NCBI GenBank assembly: GCA_937899725.1
Contig: CALCCA010000096.1
Location: 1-64,000, forward strand
Length of the DNA: 64,000 bases
DNA from: an uncultured Halomicronema sp.
GTDB taxonomy: Bacteria; Cyanobacteriota; Cyanobacteriia; Phormidesmidales; Phormidesmidaceae
Direction of reading: 5' to 3'
Shown here: positions 16,114-24,100 of the stretch, piece by piece
Position numbering within the stretch: position 1 is the first letter of the stretch
How the letters are laid out: each line of letters starts with the position of its first letter
The notes under the pieces: generated by a model
What the model saw: only the letters and a program-made list of their open reading frames with translations
Database searches by the model: none
What the model was told of the DNA's origin: nothing
Program-made: the position numbers and the translations under genes

Positions 16114-17076
16114 ATGGGCAGCATTCAATTTGATCAAGTCACCCTGGAGTTTTCTGGGATGTCTCGACCAGCAGTGAACCAGGTCAGCTGCGAAGTCGCT
16201 TCTGGGGAACTGGTGGTGATTTTAGGCCCCTCGGGCTGCGGCAAGACAACGCTACTCAAAATGGTGAACCGTCTTTATGAGCCCACATCCGGGCGTATTT
16301 ATATTGATGGCCAAGATATCAAGCGCCTCAAGCCCACTAAGCTGCGTCAAAAAATTGGCTATGTGATCCAGCAATCAGGGCTGTTTCCGCATATGACCGT
16401 GGCCGATAACGTAGCGGTAGTGCCCAAGCTGTTGAAATGGCCCAATCCGCGCATTCAGGCGCGAGTGGATGAACTGCTGCAGCTGGTAAAGTTACCGCCA
16501 ACAGAATATCGCGATCGCTATCCGGCTCAGCTCTCGGGCGGGCAGCAGCAGCGCGTCGGCATTGCCCGTGCCCTAGCGGGCGATCCGGCCTACCTGCTAA
16601 TGGACGAACCCTTTGGCGCGATCGACGCGATTACACGGACGGCGCTGCAGACTGAGATCTTGCGACTGCAGCAGCAACTGCAAAAGACGATTTTGTTTGT
16701 CTCCCACGATGTCGATGAGGCGCTGCGGCTGGGCGATCGCATTTTAGTCATGAATGCCGGTCAGATCGTGCAGTTTGATACGCCCTTTAATTTACTAACT
16801 CAGCCGGCCGATCCCTTTGTACATGAACTGTTGGGTGCCGATGACATGGTGCGTCAGTTGGGCCTGTTGACCGTCAACTCCGCCATGATGGCACTGCCTG
16901 ACAACTATCAAAACGGCAGTAAGCCGACGGTCAACGCTGTCGATAACTTGCGCGATGCGCTGTCGCTGATTTTGAAAACCGGTGCCCCCGAACTGTCAGT
17001 CGTGGATCAGGATAAGCCGGTGGGTCTGCTGACGCTAGAACATATTCGCAGTTACGCTGCCGAGGCTAATCGCTAG
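16114..17076 (+). CDS. Osmoprotectant ABC importer ATP-binding protein
   Basis: This 320-residue ATPase of the OpuCA/ProV type has Walker A GPSGCGKTT near residue 40, Q-loop VIQQSGLFPHMT, signature LSGGQQQRVGIARALAG and Walker B LLMDEPFGAID. The C-terminal segment (DNLRDALSLILKTG, SVVDQDKPVGLLTLEHI) looks like a single CBS-type half, the element that senses ionic strength in OpuA. The frame can be extended upstream to a TTG at 16036, but MGSIQFDQVTLEF at 16114 is the family-like start. The stop codon TAG overlaps the GTG of the permease by one base (17076), indicating tight translational coupling. Confidence 0.9.
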   Translation: MGSIQFDQVTLEFSGMSRPAVNQVSCEVASGELVVILGPSGCGKTTLLKMVNRLYEPTSGRIYIDGQDIKRLKPTKLRQKIGYVIQQSGLFPHMTVADNVAVVPKLLKWPNPRIQARVDELLQLVKLPPTEYRDRYPAQLSGGQQQRVGIARALAGDPAYLLMDEPFGAIDAITRTALQTEILRLQQQLQKTILFVSHDVDEALRLGDRILVMNAGQIVQFDTPFNLLTQPADPFVHELLGADDMVRQLGLLTVNSAMMALPDNYQNGSKPTVNAVDNLRDALSLILKTGAPELSVVDQDKPVGLLTLEHIRSYAAEANR

Positions 17077-17708
17077 TGGGGTATCTGCTCAACAATCCCA
17101 GTGAGGTCGGCTGGCTGCTTTGGCAGCACCTGCAGATGACGAGCATCACGCTAATCATTGCGATCGCAGTGGCCGTCCCCATTGCCTTGCTGATTACCCG
17201 CTATCGTTGGCTATCAGTGCCGGTGATGGGCACCCTCGGCGTGATTTACACCATTCCCAGTCTGGCCCTGATTATTTTTCTGGTGCCGGTATTTGGGTTA
17301 AACGCCACGTCAGTCATTGTGGCGATGGTGCTCTACACCCAGGTGATTTTGGTGCGTAACCTCACGGTCGGGTTGGCGAGCATTGACCCCGCTGTGTTAG
17401 AAGCCTCACGGGGCATGGGCATGAGTCCGTGGCAGCGGTGGTGGTGGGTGCAGGTGCCGCTGGTGCTACCGGTGTTTGTAGCCGGTGTCCGCATTGCCGC
17501 AGTTGTGGCTATCGCGATCGCCACGATTGGCGCGAAGTTTAATGCCGGTGGCCTCGGCCAGCTGCTGTTTGATGGCATTCAGACGAACCGCATTGACAAG
17601 ATTTGGGCCGGTTCAATCACCGTAGCAGTCTTAGCCTTTGCGATTAATGCGCTACTGCTGTGGCTAGAGCGGCGCAGCCATCCCATCCGCAAAGCGCAGA
17701 CCAAATAG
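17076..17708 (+). CDS. Osmoprotectant ABC importer permease
   Basis: This 210-residue inner-membrane permease has about five or six hydrophobic helices and the cytoplasmic coupling loop EASRGMGMSPWQRWWWVQVP near residue 110-130. It is of the OpuCB/YehY class. It starts at a GTG that overlaps the ATPase stop. Many OpuC-type systems carry two permease genes; here only one follows, so the transporter is either a homodimer at the membrane level or uses a second permease from elsewhere. No fourth gene follows: 205 bp later the ribosomal protein gene rpmB begins. Confidence 0.9.
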   Translation: MGYLLNNPSEVGWLLWQHLQMTSITLIIAIAVAVPIALLITRYRWLSVPVMGTLGVIYTIPSLALIIFLVPVFGLNATSVIVAMVLYTQVILVRNLTVGLASIDPAVLEASRGMGMSPWQRWWWVQVPLVLPVFVAGVRIAAVVAIAIATIGAKFNAGGLGQLLFDGIQTNRIDKIWAGSITVAVLAFAINALLLWLERRSHPIRKAQTK

Positions 17709-17913
17709 GAACCGCAGTCTGATCAGAAGCCAGTCAGCCATGTTACTGCGATCGCCAGTGCTAACGCCGTTGCCCCACGACCGCAGCTGACAGCCACGGC
17801 CATCCATAAGACAGGCAAATACTGGCGACTTTTAGTGTGAACCCTCACCATTTGAGAAAGATTTAGCTTACAATCGAGAATCGTGACCAAACTTAAGCGT
17901 TCCGGAGAACCTC

Positions 17914-18150
17914 ATGCCTCGCCATTGTGATTTGACTGGCAAAAAGGCCAACAATGCCTTTGCGATTTCTCACTCTCACCGCCGCACCAAGCGATTGCAA
18001 GAGGCTAACCTCCAGTCAAAGCGTGTCTGGTGGCCCCAGGGCAATCGCTTCGTTAAGCTTCGCCTATCGACAAAAGCGATCAAAACCTTAGAAAAAAAGG
18101 GCATTAACGCGATGGCGCGTGAAGCAGGCATCAACTTGGCCAAATATTGA
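17914..18150 (+). CDS. rpmB: 50S ribosomal protein L28
   Basis: This 78-residue basic protein matches L28 along its whole length: [20 protein letters not shown] at the start (the Cys-Asp-x-Thr-Gly-Lys signature), the SHSHRRTKR segment, and [15 protein letters not shown] in the second half. It is part of the large ribosomal subunit. An A/T-rich segment ending in TACAAT (17869-17874) lies about 40 bp upstream of the ATG and may be the -10 box. A 7-bp hairpin without a U-tract lies downstream (18170-18190). Confidence 0.97.
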   Translation: MPRHCDLTGKKANNAFAISHSHRRTKRLQEANLQSKRVWWPQGNRFVKLRLSTKAIKTLEKKGINAMAREAGINLAKY

Positions 18151-18169
18151 TGATTCAGTTGCGATTGAA

Positions 18170-18190
18170 CTCTTCAGACTTTGTGAAGAG
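18170..18190 (+). other. Small hairpin between rpmB and the ACT-domain gene
   Basis: CTCTTCA and TGAAGAG form a 7-bp stem with a 7-nt loop. No T-run follows, so it is not a standard intrinsic terminator. It could be a processing or attenuation structure. Confidence 0.3.
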
Positions 18191-18231
18191 CCATGTTCTC
18201 ACAAGAGTCATCAGCTTTCGCATGAATTACC

Positions 18232-18669
18232 ATGAATCCGCCAATCGGTGAGTCGAACCTTGCAACACTGTTGGCAACCCTGCAACCTGAACTGCAGCCA
18301 ACAGTGTTTGTTTTTTGTACGATAGGCCCTGAGGTAGCTTTACCTCAGGGCCTATCGTACGTTTGCCAGTTCTATGAACAGGAAGGCACAACATTAATCT
18401 TGCCGCAGGCCGAAGCGGATCGCGCTCACCTGCCTTACCACTATCGGTGTCGGCAGATCACGCTGAAAGTCCACTCAAGTTTGGCTGCGGTCGGGCTCCT
18501 CGCGACGGTGACCCAAGCCCTAGCCGCAGAAGGCATCAGTGGCAACGTGGTGTCAGCCTACTTTCATGACCACTTGTTTGTCCCCAGCGATCGCGCCACA
18601 GACGCTGTCTTTTGTTTAGAAAGAGTTGCCTTGCAGGCCATCTCAAATCTCGATAATCAAACAGATTGA
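18232..18669 (+). CDS. ACT-domain protein (DUF2241/COG3602-like)
   Basis: This 145-residue protein resembles a small two-ACT-domain family: TVFVFCTIG near the N-terminus, EQEGTTLILPQAEADRAHLP mid-protein, then ITLKVHSSLAAVGLLATVTQ and EGISGNVVSAYFHDHLFVPS. ACT domains usually bind amino acids and regulate enzymes, but this stand-alone family has no defined target that I know of. The coding sequence holds a perfect 20-bp inverted repeat with a 4-nt loop at 18317-18360. The encoded protein aligns without an insertion to the expected family pattern, so the hairpin is built into native codons rather than added as a block. Confidence 0.8.
   Translation: MNPPIGESNLATLLATLQPELQPTVFVFCTIGPEVALPQGLSYVCQFYEQEGTTLILPQAEADRAHLPYHYRCRQITLKVHSSLAAVGLLATVTQALAAEGISGNVVSAYFHDHLFVPSDRATDAVFCLERVALQAISNLDNQTD
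18317..18360 (+). other. Perfect 20-bp intragenic hairpin
   Basis: The left arm GTACGATAGGCCCTGAGGTA (18317-18336), the loop GCTT, and the right arm (18341-18360) form an exact reverse complement with no mismatch. It lies 85 nt inside the ACT-domain coding sequence. T-residues precede rather than follow it on the + strand, so it is not a rho-independent terminator for either strand. Confidence 0.95.
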
Positions 18670-18792
18670 AGATTTGTCTCAGACCGAAAGAGGCGTTTCA
18701 CAGCTAAATGCGCCAATTAATGCCAGCGATTACAGCAGCACAAAGGTCAGCCAATCGGCATGACAAAGCTCAAGGCTAAATGAAATCGCCGA

Positions 18793-19305
18793 TTAGAGGG
18801 CGAGAGCATCGCACTCGGCATCTCTGGCAGTTTTCAGCGTCCCCAAAATGGTTGCAACTATCACACACTGCTGGGCACTACTATTAGCGGGGCTAATTGT
18901 AACGACAAACGGGACATCATCTGCCGATACCATGCCCTGGTAGTCAAAAGTAATTTGCGAAGGTCCTGGAACAGGTCCAAGAGCAAGCATGCCAATTGTG
19001 TTCGGTGCTAATTCGTCTGGCCCAATCACCTGAGTGAAGCCATCGGTGTCAACTGTAGGCAGCGGCTCGAGGGTATTGATAGTGACCGTGACATTACGGC
19101 GCTCTTGAATGGCATCTTGCTGAGCTTGCTTAAACACTTGCAGCAAATCGCTTTCGACGGCGCTGATGCGCTGCCGGTTGGCATAGGAAATCCAGCTGGG
19201 TGCCGCGATCGCTCCCAAGATAGCGACAATCACGACGACTGCCAGAACTTCCAAGAGGGTAAATCCGGATGTCGTATTTTTAGGGTGAGGTCTTAAAAGA
19301 CGCAT
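18793..19305 (-). CDS. GspH/FimT-type minor pseudopilin
   Basis: This 170-residue prepilin-like protein has a short basic leader followed by the type III signal SGFTLLEVLAVVVIVAILG. Cleavage and N-methylation after Gly are expected, and Glu5 is present. A globular part follows with AVESDLLQVFKQAQQDAIQE (alpha1-C) and a C-terminal strand-rich region with two cysteines. It matches FimT/GspH, a subunit of minor-pilin tip complexes. It is the last of four same-strand genes (hpsA, hpsB, hpsC, this one), 51 bp after hpsC, and is likely co-transcribed. Confidence 0.85.
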   Translation of the reverse strand: MRLLRPHPKNTTSGFTLLEVLAVVVIVAILGAIAAPSWISYANRQRISAVESDLLQVFKQAQQDAIQERRNVTVTINTLEPLPTVDTDGFTQVIGPDELAPNTIGMLALGPVPGPSQITFDYQGMVSADDVPFVVTISPANSSAQQCVIVATILGTLKTARDAECDALAL

Positions 19306-19356
19306 GGTTATGAACCGAATGAAGTTGTCACGAATAAAGTTGAGAAACCTTCAAAG

Positions 19357-20433
19357 TTAATTATCGGCCCGTTTTTCGATGACCCCTCTAACTAAGACTT
19401 CTGACTGGATAGCCGGCAACTTACTAGCATCGTTAGAGGCAAAAGTAGAAGGCTCATTATTAACGTCACCGGTTAGATAAACAATCAAACTCTGATTACT
19501 ACCACCAATGCGAACGCCTGCTGCATCTGCGTCATCTCCAGTGCGCGCACAAATATAAAAGCTGTCGGAGGCGGCGGGTAAGCGCGCATAAGGATCAACA
19601 GTGGGGTCGCCAGTATCCCCAGGGCAGGCGGTAGCATCACCATTTACCGCAGTCACATGATCGGTCAGGACGGCAACATTACCCGCAGGCGTGCCAGCAC
19701 CAACAACCCAGTCTGCGAAGTCCTCATCATCAATGGCAGGATCATCAACAGTGGGGTCGTCGTAGCCAGAAGTTGGAGTAAGCGTCGTCACATCGCTGTA
19801 TTTGGGCAGCTCATAGCGAATAATTCTGGACGGACCGTCCCAAACGGTGGTGCCGTCGTTAGCGACCTGTAGATAAACCACCAGAGAGGGAGTACTTTGG
19901 CGAAGTTTAAGAGCGCTACATTCAGCTGCTTCATTCGAATTAGCACCAAATTCTCCCACGCAGCCATCGGGATCAGCCGCATTGTAAGTTGCAGGATTGG
20001 CGGGCAAATCCGCCATATCAATGGGGTCTAGCCGCCAGAAAGCGATAACAGGAACGACATCGGGAGCAGCGCCAGGCCAAGCCGGATCGGTCGTCAATTG
20101 TCCTGTGATTGCATCCAGTTGGGCTTGAGTCGAGTAAACATAATCAGCTTCAGCCACATCGCTGGCCATGTAGTCCAGCGCTCGGCGCATGTCTTGCTGG
20201 GTTTGGGTCAAGACTTCTTCACGCTGGCTGACCTTCAATAGCTCTAGCACTAAAGCCAGCATGGTTGAAACAATTAACGCCCCGATAATGATGGCCACCA
20301 ATAGCTCGATCAGGGTGAAGCCTGACTGTCGTCGCCTTGCCGACCGCCGATGATAACCGACCAAGAAATTGTTGACGAATTTAGGTGACATAGAAGAGTA
20401 CCTCGGTAGAGGCAAGGAAGAACTTAAGGTCAA
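19357..20433 (-). CDS. hpsC: Hormogonium polysaccharide secretion pseudopilin HpsC
   Basis: This 358-residue pseudopilin has a prepilin signal (RRQSGFTLIELLVAIIIGAL, Glu5 present) preceded by a longish basic leader, then a PilW/GspJ-like helix (EEVLTQTQQDMRRALDYMAS) and a large acidic globular domain with several cysteines. HpsC homologues in Nostoc are required for polysaccharide secretion and gliding of hormogonia. Its first ATG (20433) overlaps the hpsB stop as ATGA. An internal ATG at 20391 (MSPKFVNN) with an upstream GAGGT could be the real start. The gene sits between hpsB and the GspH-type gene in one operon-like row. Confidence 0.85.
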   Translation of the reverse strand: MTLSSSLPLPRYSSMSPKFVNNFLVGYHRRSARRRQSGFTLIELLVAIIIGALIVSTMLALVLELLKVSQREEVLTQTQQDMRRALDYMASDVAEADYVYSTQAQLDAITGQLTTDPAWPGAAPDVVPVIAFWRLDPIDMADLPANPATYNAADPDGCVGEFGANSNEAAECSALKLRQSTPSLVVYLQVANDGTTVWDGPSRIIRYELPKYSDVTTLTPTSGYDDPTVDDPAIDDEDFADWVVGAGTPAGNVAVLTDHVTAVNGDATACPGDTGDPTVDPYARLPAASDSFYICARTGDDADAAGVRIGGSNQSLIVYLTGDVNNEPSTFASNDASKLPAIQSEVLVRGVIEKRADN

Positions 20434-21134
20434 TTGCAGCCGATAGGTTTGGCTTTATCGGTTGGGTTACCCCCTGCCGGGGCGGAAAAATCAATGTAGT
20501 TGCAAAGCGCCGCGCCCTCAGCCGTGTCAAACACAGACGTGTAAAGGGTGGCCAAAGGTTCGTTCAACCGTTCGCCAGAAGTTGCCGTCATGCCCACGGA
20601 GGCTCCTTCGATGCCTAAATTGCTCCCTTCAGTAATCGCCCGATAATCATAAACTCGCACCCCAACGTAGAAGCCATCGGTCAAAGTGCCCACCTGTCCC
20701 CGAAATCGCTGCACTGCGAAGTCGGGGGTGCCATCACCATCAATATCTTTAGCCAAGGTTTTGGTGACGGCATCCAGGTTAGCCGGGTCAGTGACCGGTG
20801 TCGCGGGAGCAGCCGGGGCAGCCGTATTGTCAATGTTGCCAGCCGGTGACGCCGGCAGGTCAGCTAGAGCTAAGTTAATGCTATCGTTGCTCCCTTCCTC
20901 TAGCAGCACTCGAATCCGGTCAATTTCCCCTTGCGCTAAAGCAAGGGCCTGCTCAGCTTTTTGGCTTTGCACGCGAGTCGCCACCGAAAGCACCAAAACA
21001 GGCGCGATCGCGGCTCCCATCAGGCCCACCACGACGATCGCAGCCAAACATTCCAATAGCGTTAGCCCAGCCTCACCATCATTGGCGGATCGCCGCTTGG
21101 CTAGAAATCGTCGATATTGAGACCACAGCATCAT
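20430..21134 (-). CDS. hpsB: Hormogonium polysaccharide secretion pseudopilin HpsB
   Basis: This 234-residue pseudopilin of the PilV/GspI style has the signal EAGLTLLECLAAIVVVGLMG (cleavage after Gly, Glu5 present), then a coiled helix (ATRVQSQKAEQALALAQGEI) and a modest globular domain. The start at 21134 is preferred over the more upstream ATG at 21164 because a strong Shine-Dalgarno sequence (GGTGAGGG) lies about nine bases before it. It follows hpsA by 54 bp and overlaps hpsC by four bases. By analogy with Nostoc hps genes it belongs to a pseudopilus-like apparatus that exports or anchors gliding polysaccharide. Confidence 0.85.
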   Translation of the reverse strand: MMLWSQYRRFLAKRRSANDGEAGLTLLECLAAIVVVGLMGAAIAPVLVLSVATRVQSQKAEQALALAQGEIDRIRVLLEEGSNDSINLALADLPASPAGNIDNTAAPAAPATPVTDPANLDAVTKTLAKDIDGDGTPDFAVQRFRGQVGTLTDGFYVGVRVYDYRAITEGSNLGIEGASVGMTATSGERLNEPLATLYTSVFDTAEGAALCNYIDFSAPAGGNPTDKAKPIGCN

Positions 21135-21188
21135 TGGAATTAAACCCTCACCTTTGAACAGCAAACAGACATCGCAAGGACTGATCGG

Positions 21189-24100
21189 TTAGGGGCAGAT
21201 ACCACCCGTGAAAACTCGTGTGCCGCCAGCCTCTTCCGCACATATTAAGTTGTTGATATAAGGATCATTAGCGGGCAGTTCGCGGTAGTACTCACTCCGA
21301 TCATTACTTAAAGCCACAAAGCGTCGAGCGGCTGGTGAAGGCGGCACATAGAGCAAGCCGACATCGTAGCCCCAGCGTCGATCAGGAGGCCAGTAATAAA
21401 CGATGTACTCGTTTGCTGTTGGTGGAGCCCCAGGATCGTAAGCTTCTTGCTCTTGAGGACCCACCCCAGCCGTTGAGAAATTGAGCTGTAAGAACGAGCC
21501 TTGAATAGTTAAGGCTTGGTCGCCCCAGTCTTCTAGCAGGCGAGGATAGTTGTGTAGCCCGCCGTAACCTTGTTCGGGTCGCCGGGGGATAATGCCGCTG
21601 ACAAAAATGGAGTTGACAAACGTATTGGTTGCATCTTGCAGGTTTCGTCTGCGCTCAGCATTGATGCCGGTCTCTTCAAAATCTATCCACTCGCCGTCAG
21701 TATTGTATTCAACATAGAACGGCACAGTATTGCCGGAACCGTCGATCACGTAATAACTACCGTTACGATCAATCCAGAGAGGTGAACCAGCATCATCGGG
21801 GTTTTCCTGTACCCAGTTGTTGGGCAATGGGATATCAGCACCAGTGAACTCAGGTCGGAGCTGATTCGTGTATGAGGTTTTAACACTGGCGTTGGTGTCG
21901 GCAACCGTAACCGTGTCAGAAATTGCCCCGTCTCTGAAGCTCTGCGACAAAATCGTCATCGAATCGGCCAGTACTTCGACCGGCCGCCAATGGTCGGCGG
22001 CCAAGTTAGCAAAGGTGCCGGTGTTGAGGTTCTGACGATTCGGATAGAAGTCGTCGAATTCGAAGGCTCCACCCAAGATCGTCTCATCAAACTCTTCGAG
22101 CAGATTAGCAGTCGTGCCGTCGCTGCTATGGGGGTTAAAGTCACCCTTGATGTAAACGCTATTGTCGGTCACAAACGTCATGCCGTCTTGGCGAGCATCA
22201 GTCGCAGCCGGATTGCCGCCGCTGAAATCCGCTGGGGTGCCATCGCGGGTGGTCAACCGGAAGCCATAGGAACGCCGCTCGCCATCAGGAATATAGTCAA
22301 CCGGCTTGAGGCTAATTAACTCATCGGTGAGAGGGGGATCTTGAGCATTCGCCCCAGACTGCGTCCCAAACTCCATAAAGCAGCGATCGTCATGCTCTAA
22401 GCGAAATAGCTGAGGCAGTTGTTTATCAACTACACCACAGTAGTTAGCGTCTGTGGCAGCATCTCTAGGACGAACAATCTCGTCTTCGCGGACCGCATCT
22501 TCGCGGAAAGCATAGACGACGCCTTCAGCCTGAGCAGTCGGGTCATCAGAAATCCAGAAGTCACCGCCGCTAGTGGTTCCCTCAATGAGTGCTTTGAGAT
22601 CCATATCTAGCACGCGGACATTCAGCAGCTCGCGACCATCATACATACCCTTATCGAGCATAGACAGGTTGTAGGCATTAGGCGTAGCACCCACATTAAT
22701 ACCAAAGGACTGTGCCTCTAGGTTGGCTGTTGTGAGTGCAACACCAGCACTCGTTGGTAAAGTCCAAGAACCAGCGGCAAGAGCAGCAGCAGTTTTTGGT
22801 GCTCCCGCTACAGCACTAGGGTCTACTAGTTGGAAATCGGTGGCACTGGTATTGACGACATAATCGGGGATGTTGTCGTTCGTACCAACCGTTGCCGGTG
22901 CAGCCGTCGCATCAATAAACTCTTCAGTTTCGTAACCATCGAGTGTCGTAGCGGTCGTCAGGGTCAGATCCTTTTGGCCGTGGTTAGCTAAGGGGAACAG
23001 ATAATAAAGAGAAGGATACTTAACTGCTTTTGCGGCGTTTGCAGCAGTCAAATTTTCTCGTTTAGGACAAAGGGCTAGAGCAAGCGTCAAAGCCTGATCA
23101 GCATTGGTAACTCCGTTAGCAGCAAAGAAATTAGGGTCGCAACTAACGCTGTAAGTTCCAGCAGCAGTAAATGTTGTAGTACCGGCGGGTTGAAACTCTC
23201 CTGAAGCTGGAGTGTAAGTACCAACCGGAGTAACTGGAGGTGGGGCAGCTGCGGCTAAGCCCTGACCGGTCGCAAAACCAAAGGTGCGATCGCGCAACAC
23301 TTGCCAACGCTCAGCGGCAATTTTCATCAGCCTGACATTATCAAAGTCGGCAGGAGTCACTGCTGCCGCTTCAGCCAGACGAATCCACTCATCGGGAGGC
23401 GTGGTATCGGCAGTGCCCACAGCGGGATCAACCAGATCAGGACCTACACCAACTCGGGCCAACAAAGCCGTCGCAAGGGCACTCCACTGGGCATTAGTGG
23501 TGATGGCTGTAAACTCACTCTCGATCGCATTGAGGTTATGGCCCAGCAGGCCAAGCGTGCAGGCCGCAGAGTGCAGAGTGCTCTGATCGGCAGGGCTCAG
23601 GTTCGCATAGGTTTTGGGCGAGCCGGTAGGCGGAGCGATGATGCGTCTGAGAACCGAGAAATCACCCCACATTGCCATGTAAGGGAACGGATGCACAAAC
23701 CCATCTTGAACCGCCGCAAAGGAAGGCGCGCCGCCGCTAGGGTCACCCGCAAAGAACGCCAGGTTGGTCAGCGCCTTTTTAAGATCTGAAGTAGCTGAAT
23801 TATATTGGGTTGCAAAGTTAGTAGCATTGGCAAAAGCGGCATTGTAGGCAAACTCCCACCCGTTTGTGCCCTTACCAGCCAAGAAATCAGTTTCTAAAGG
23901 AGCGGCAGCAGACGGATAATCCTCGAAGGTGCGGCTCGCGAGAATGCTTTCAGGCGTGCCGGGGTGGGCGGTCATTGCCATGCAGGCTGCAGGGAAACTG
24001 CCATTCCCTACTTCGTCATAGTGATAAACCACCATGCCCTGCACTGCCGCCAAGTTGTCGCGGAGCGACCTGCGGTGCAAATTCTCGTTATCACCACCGG

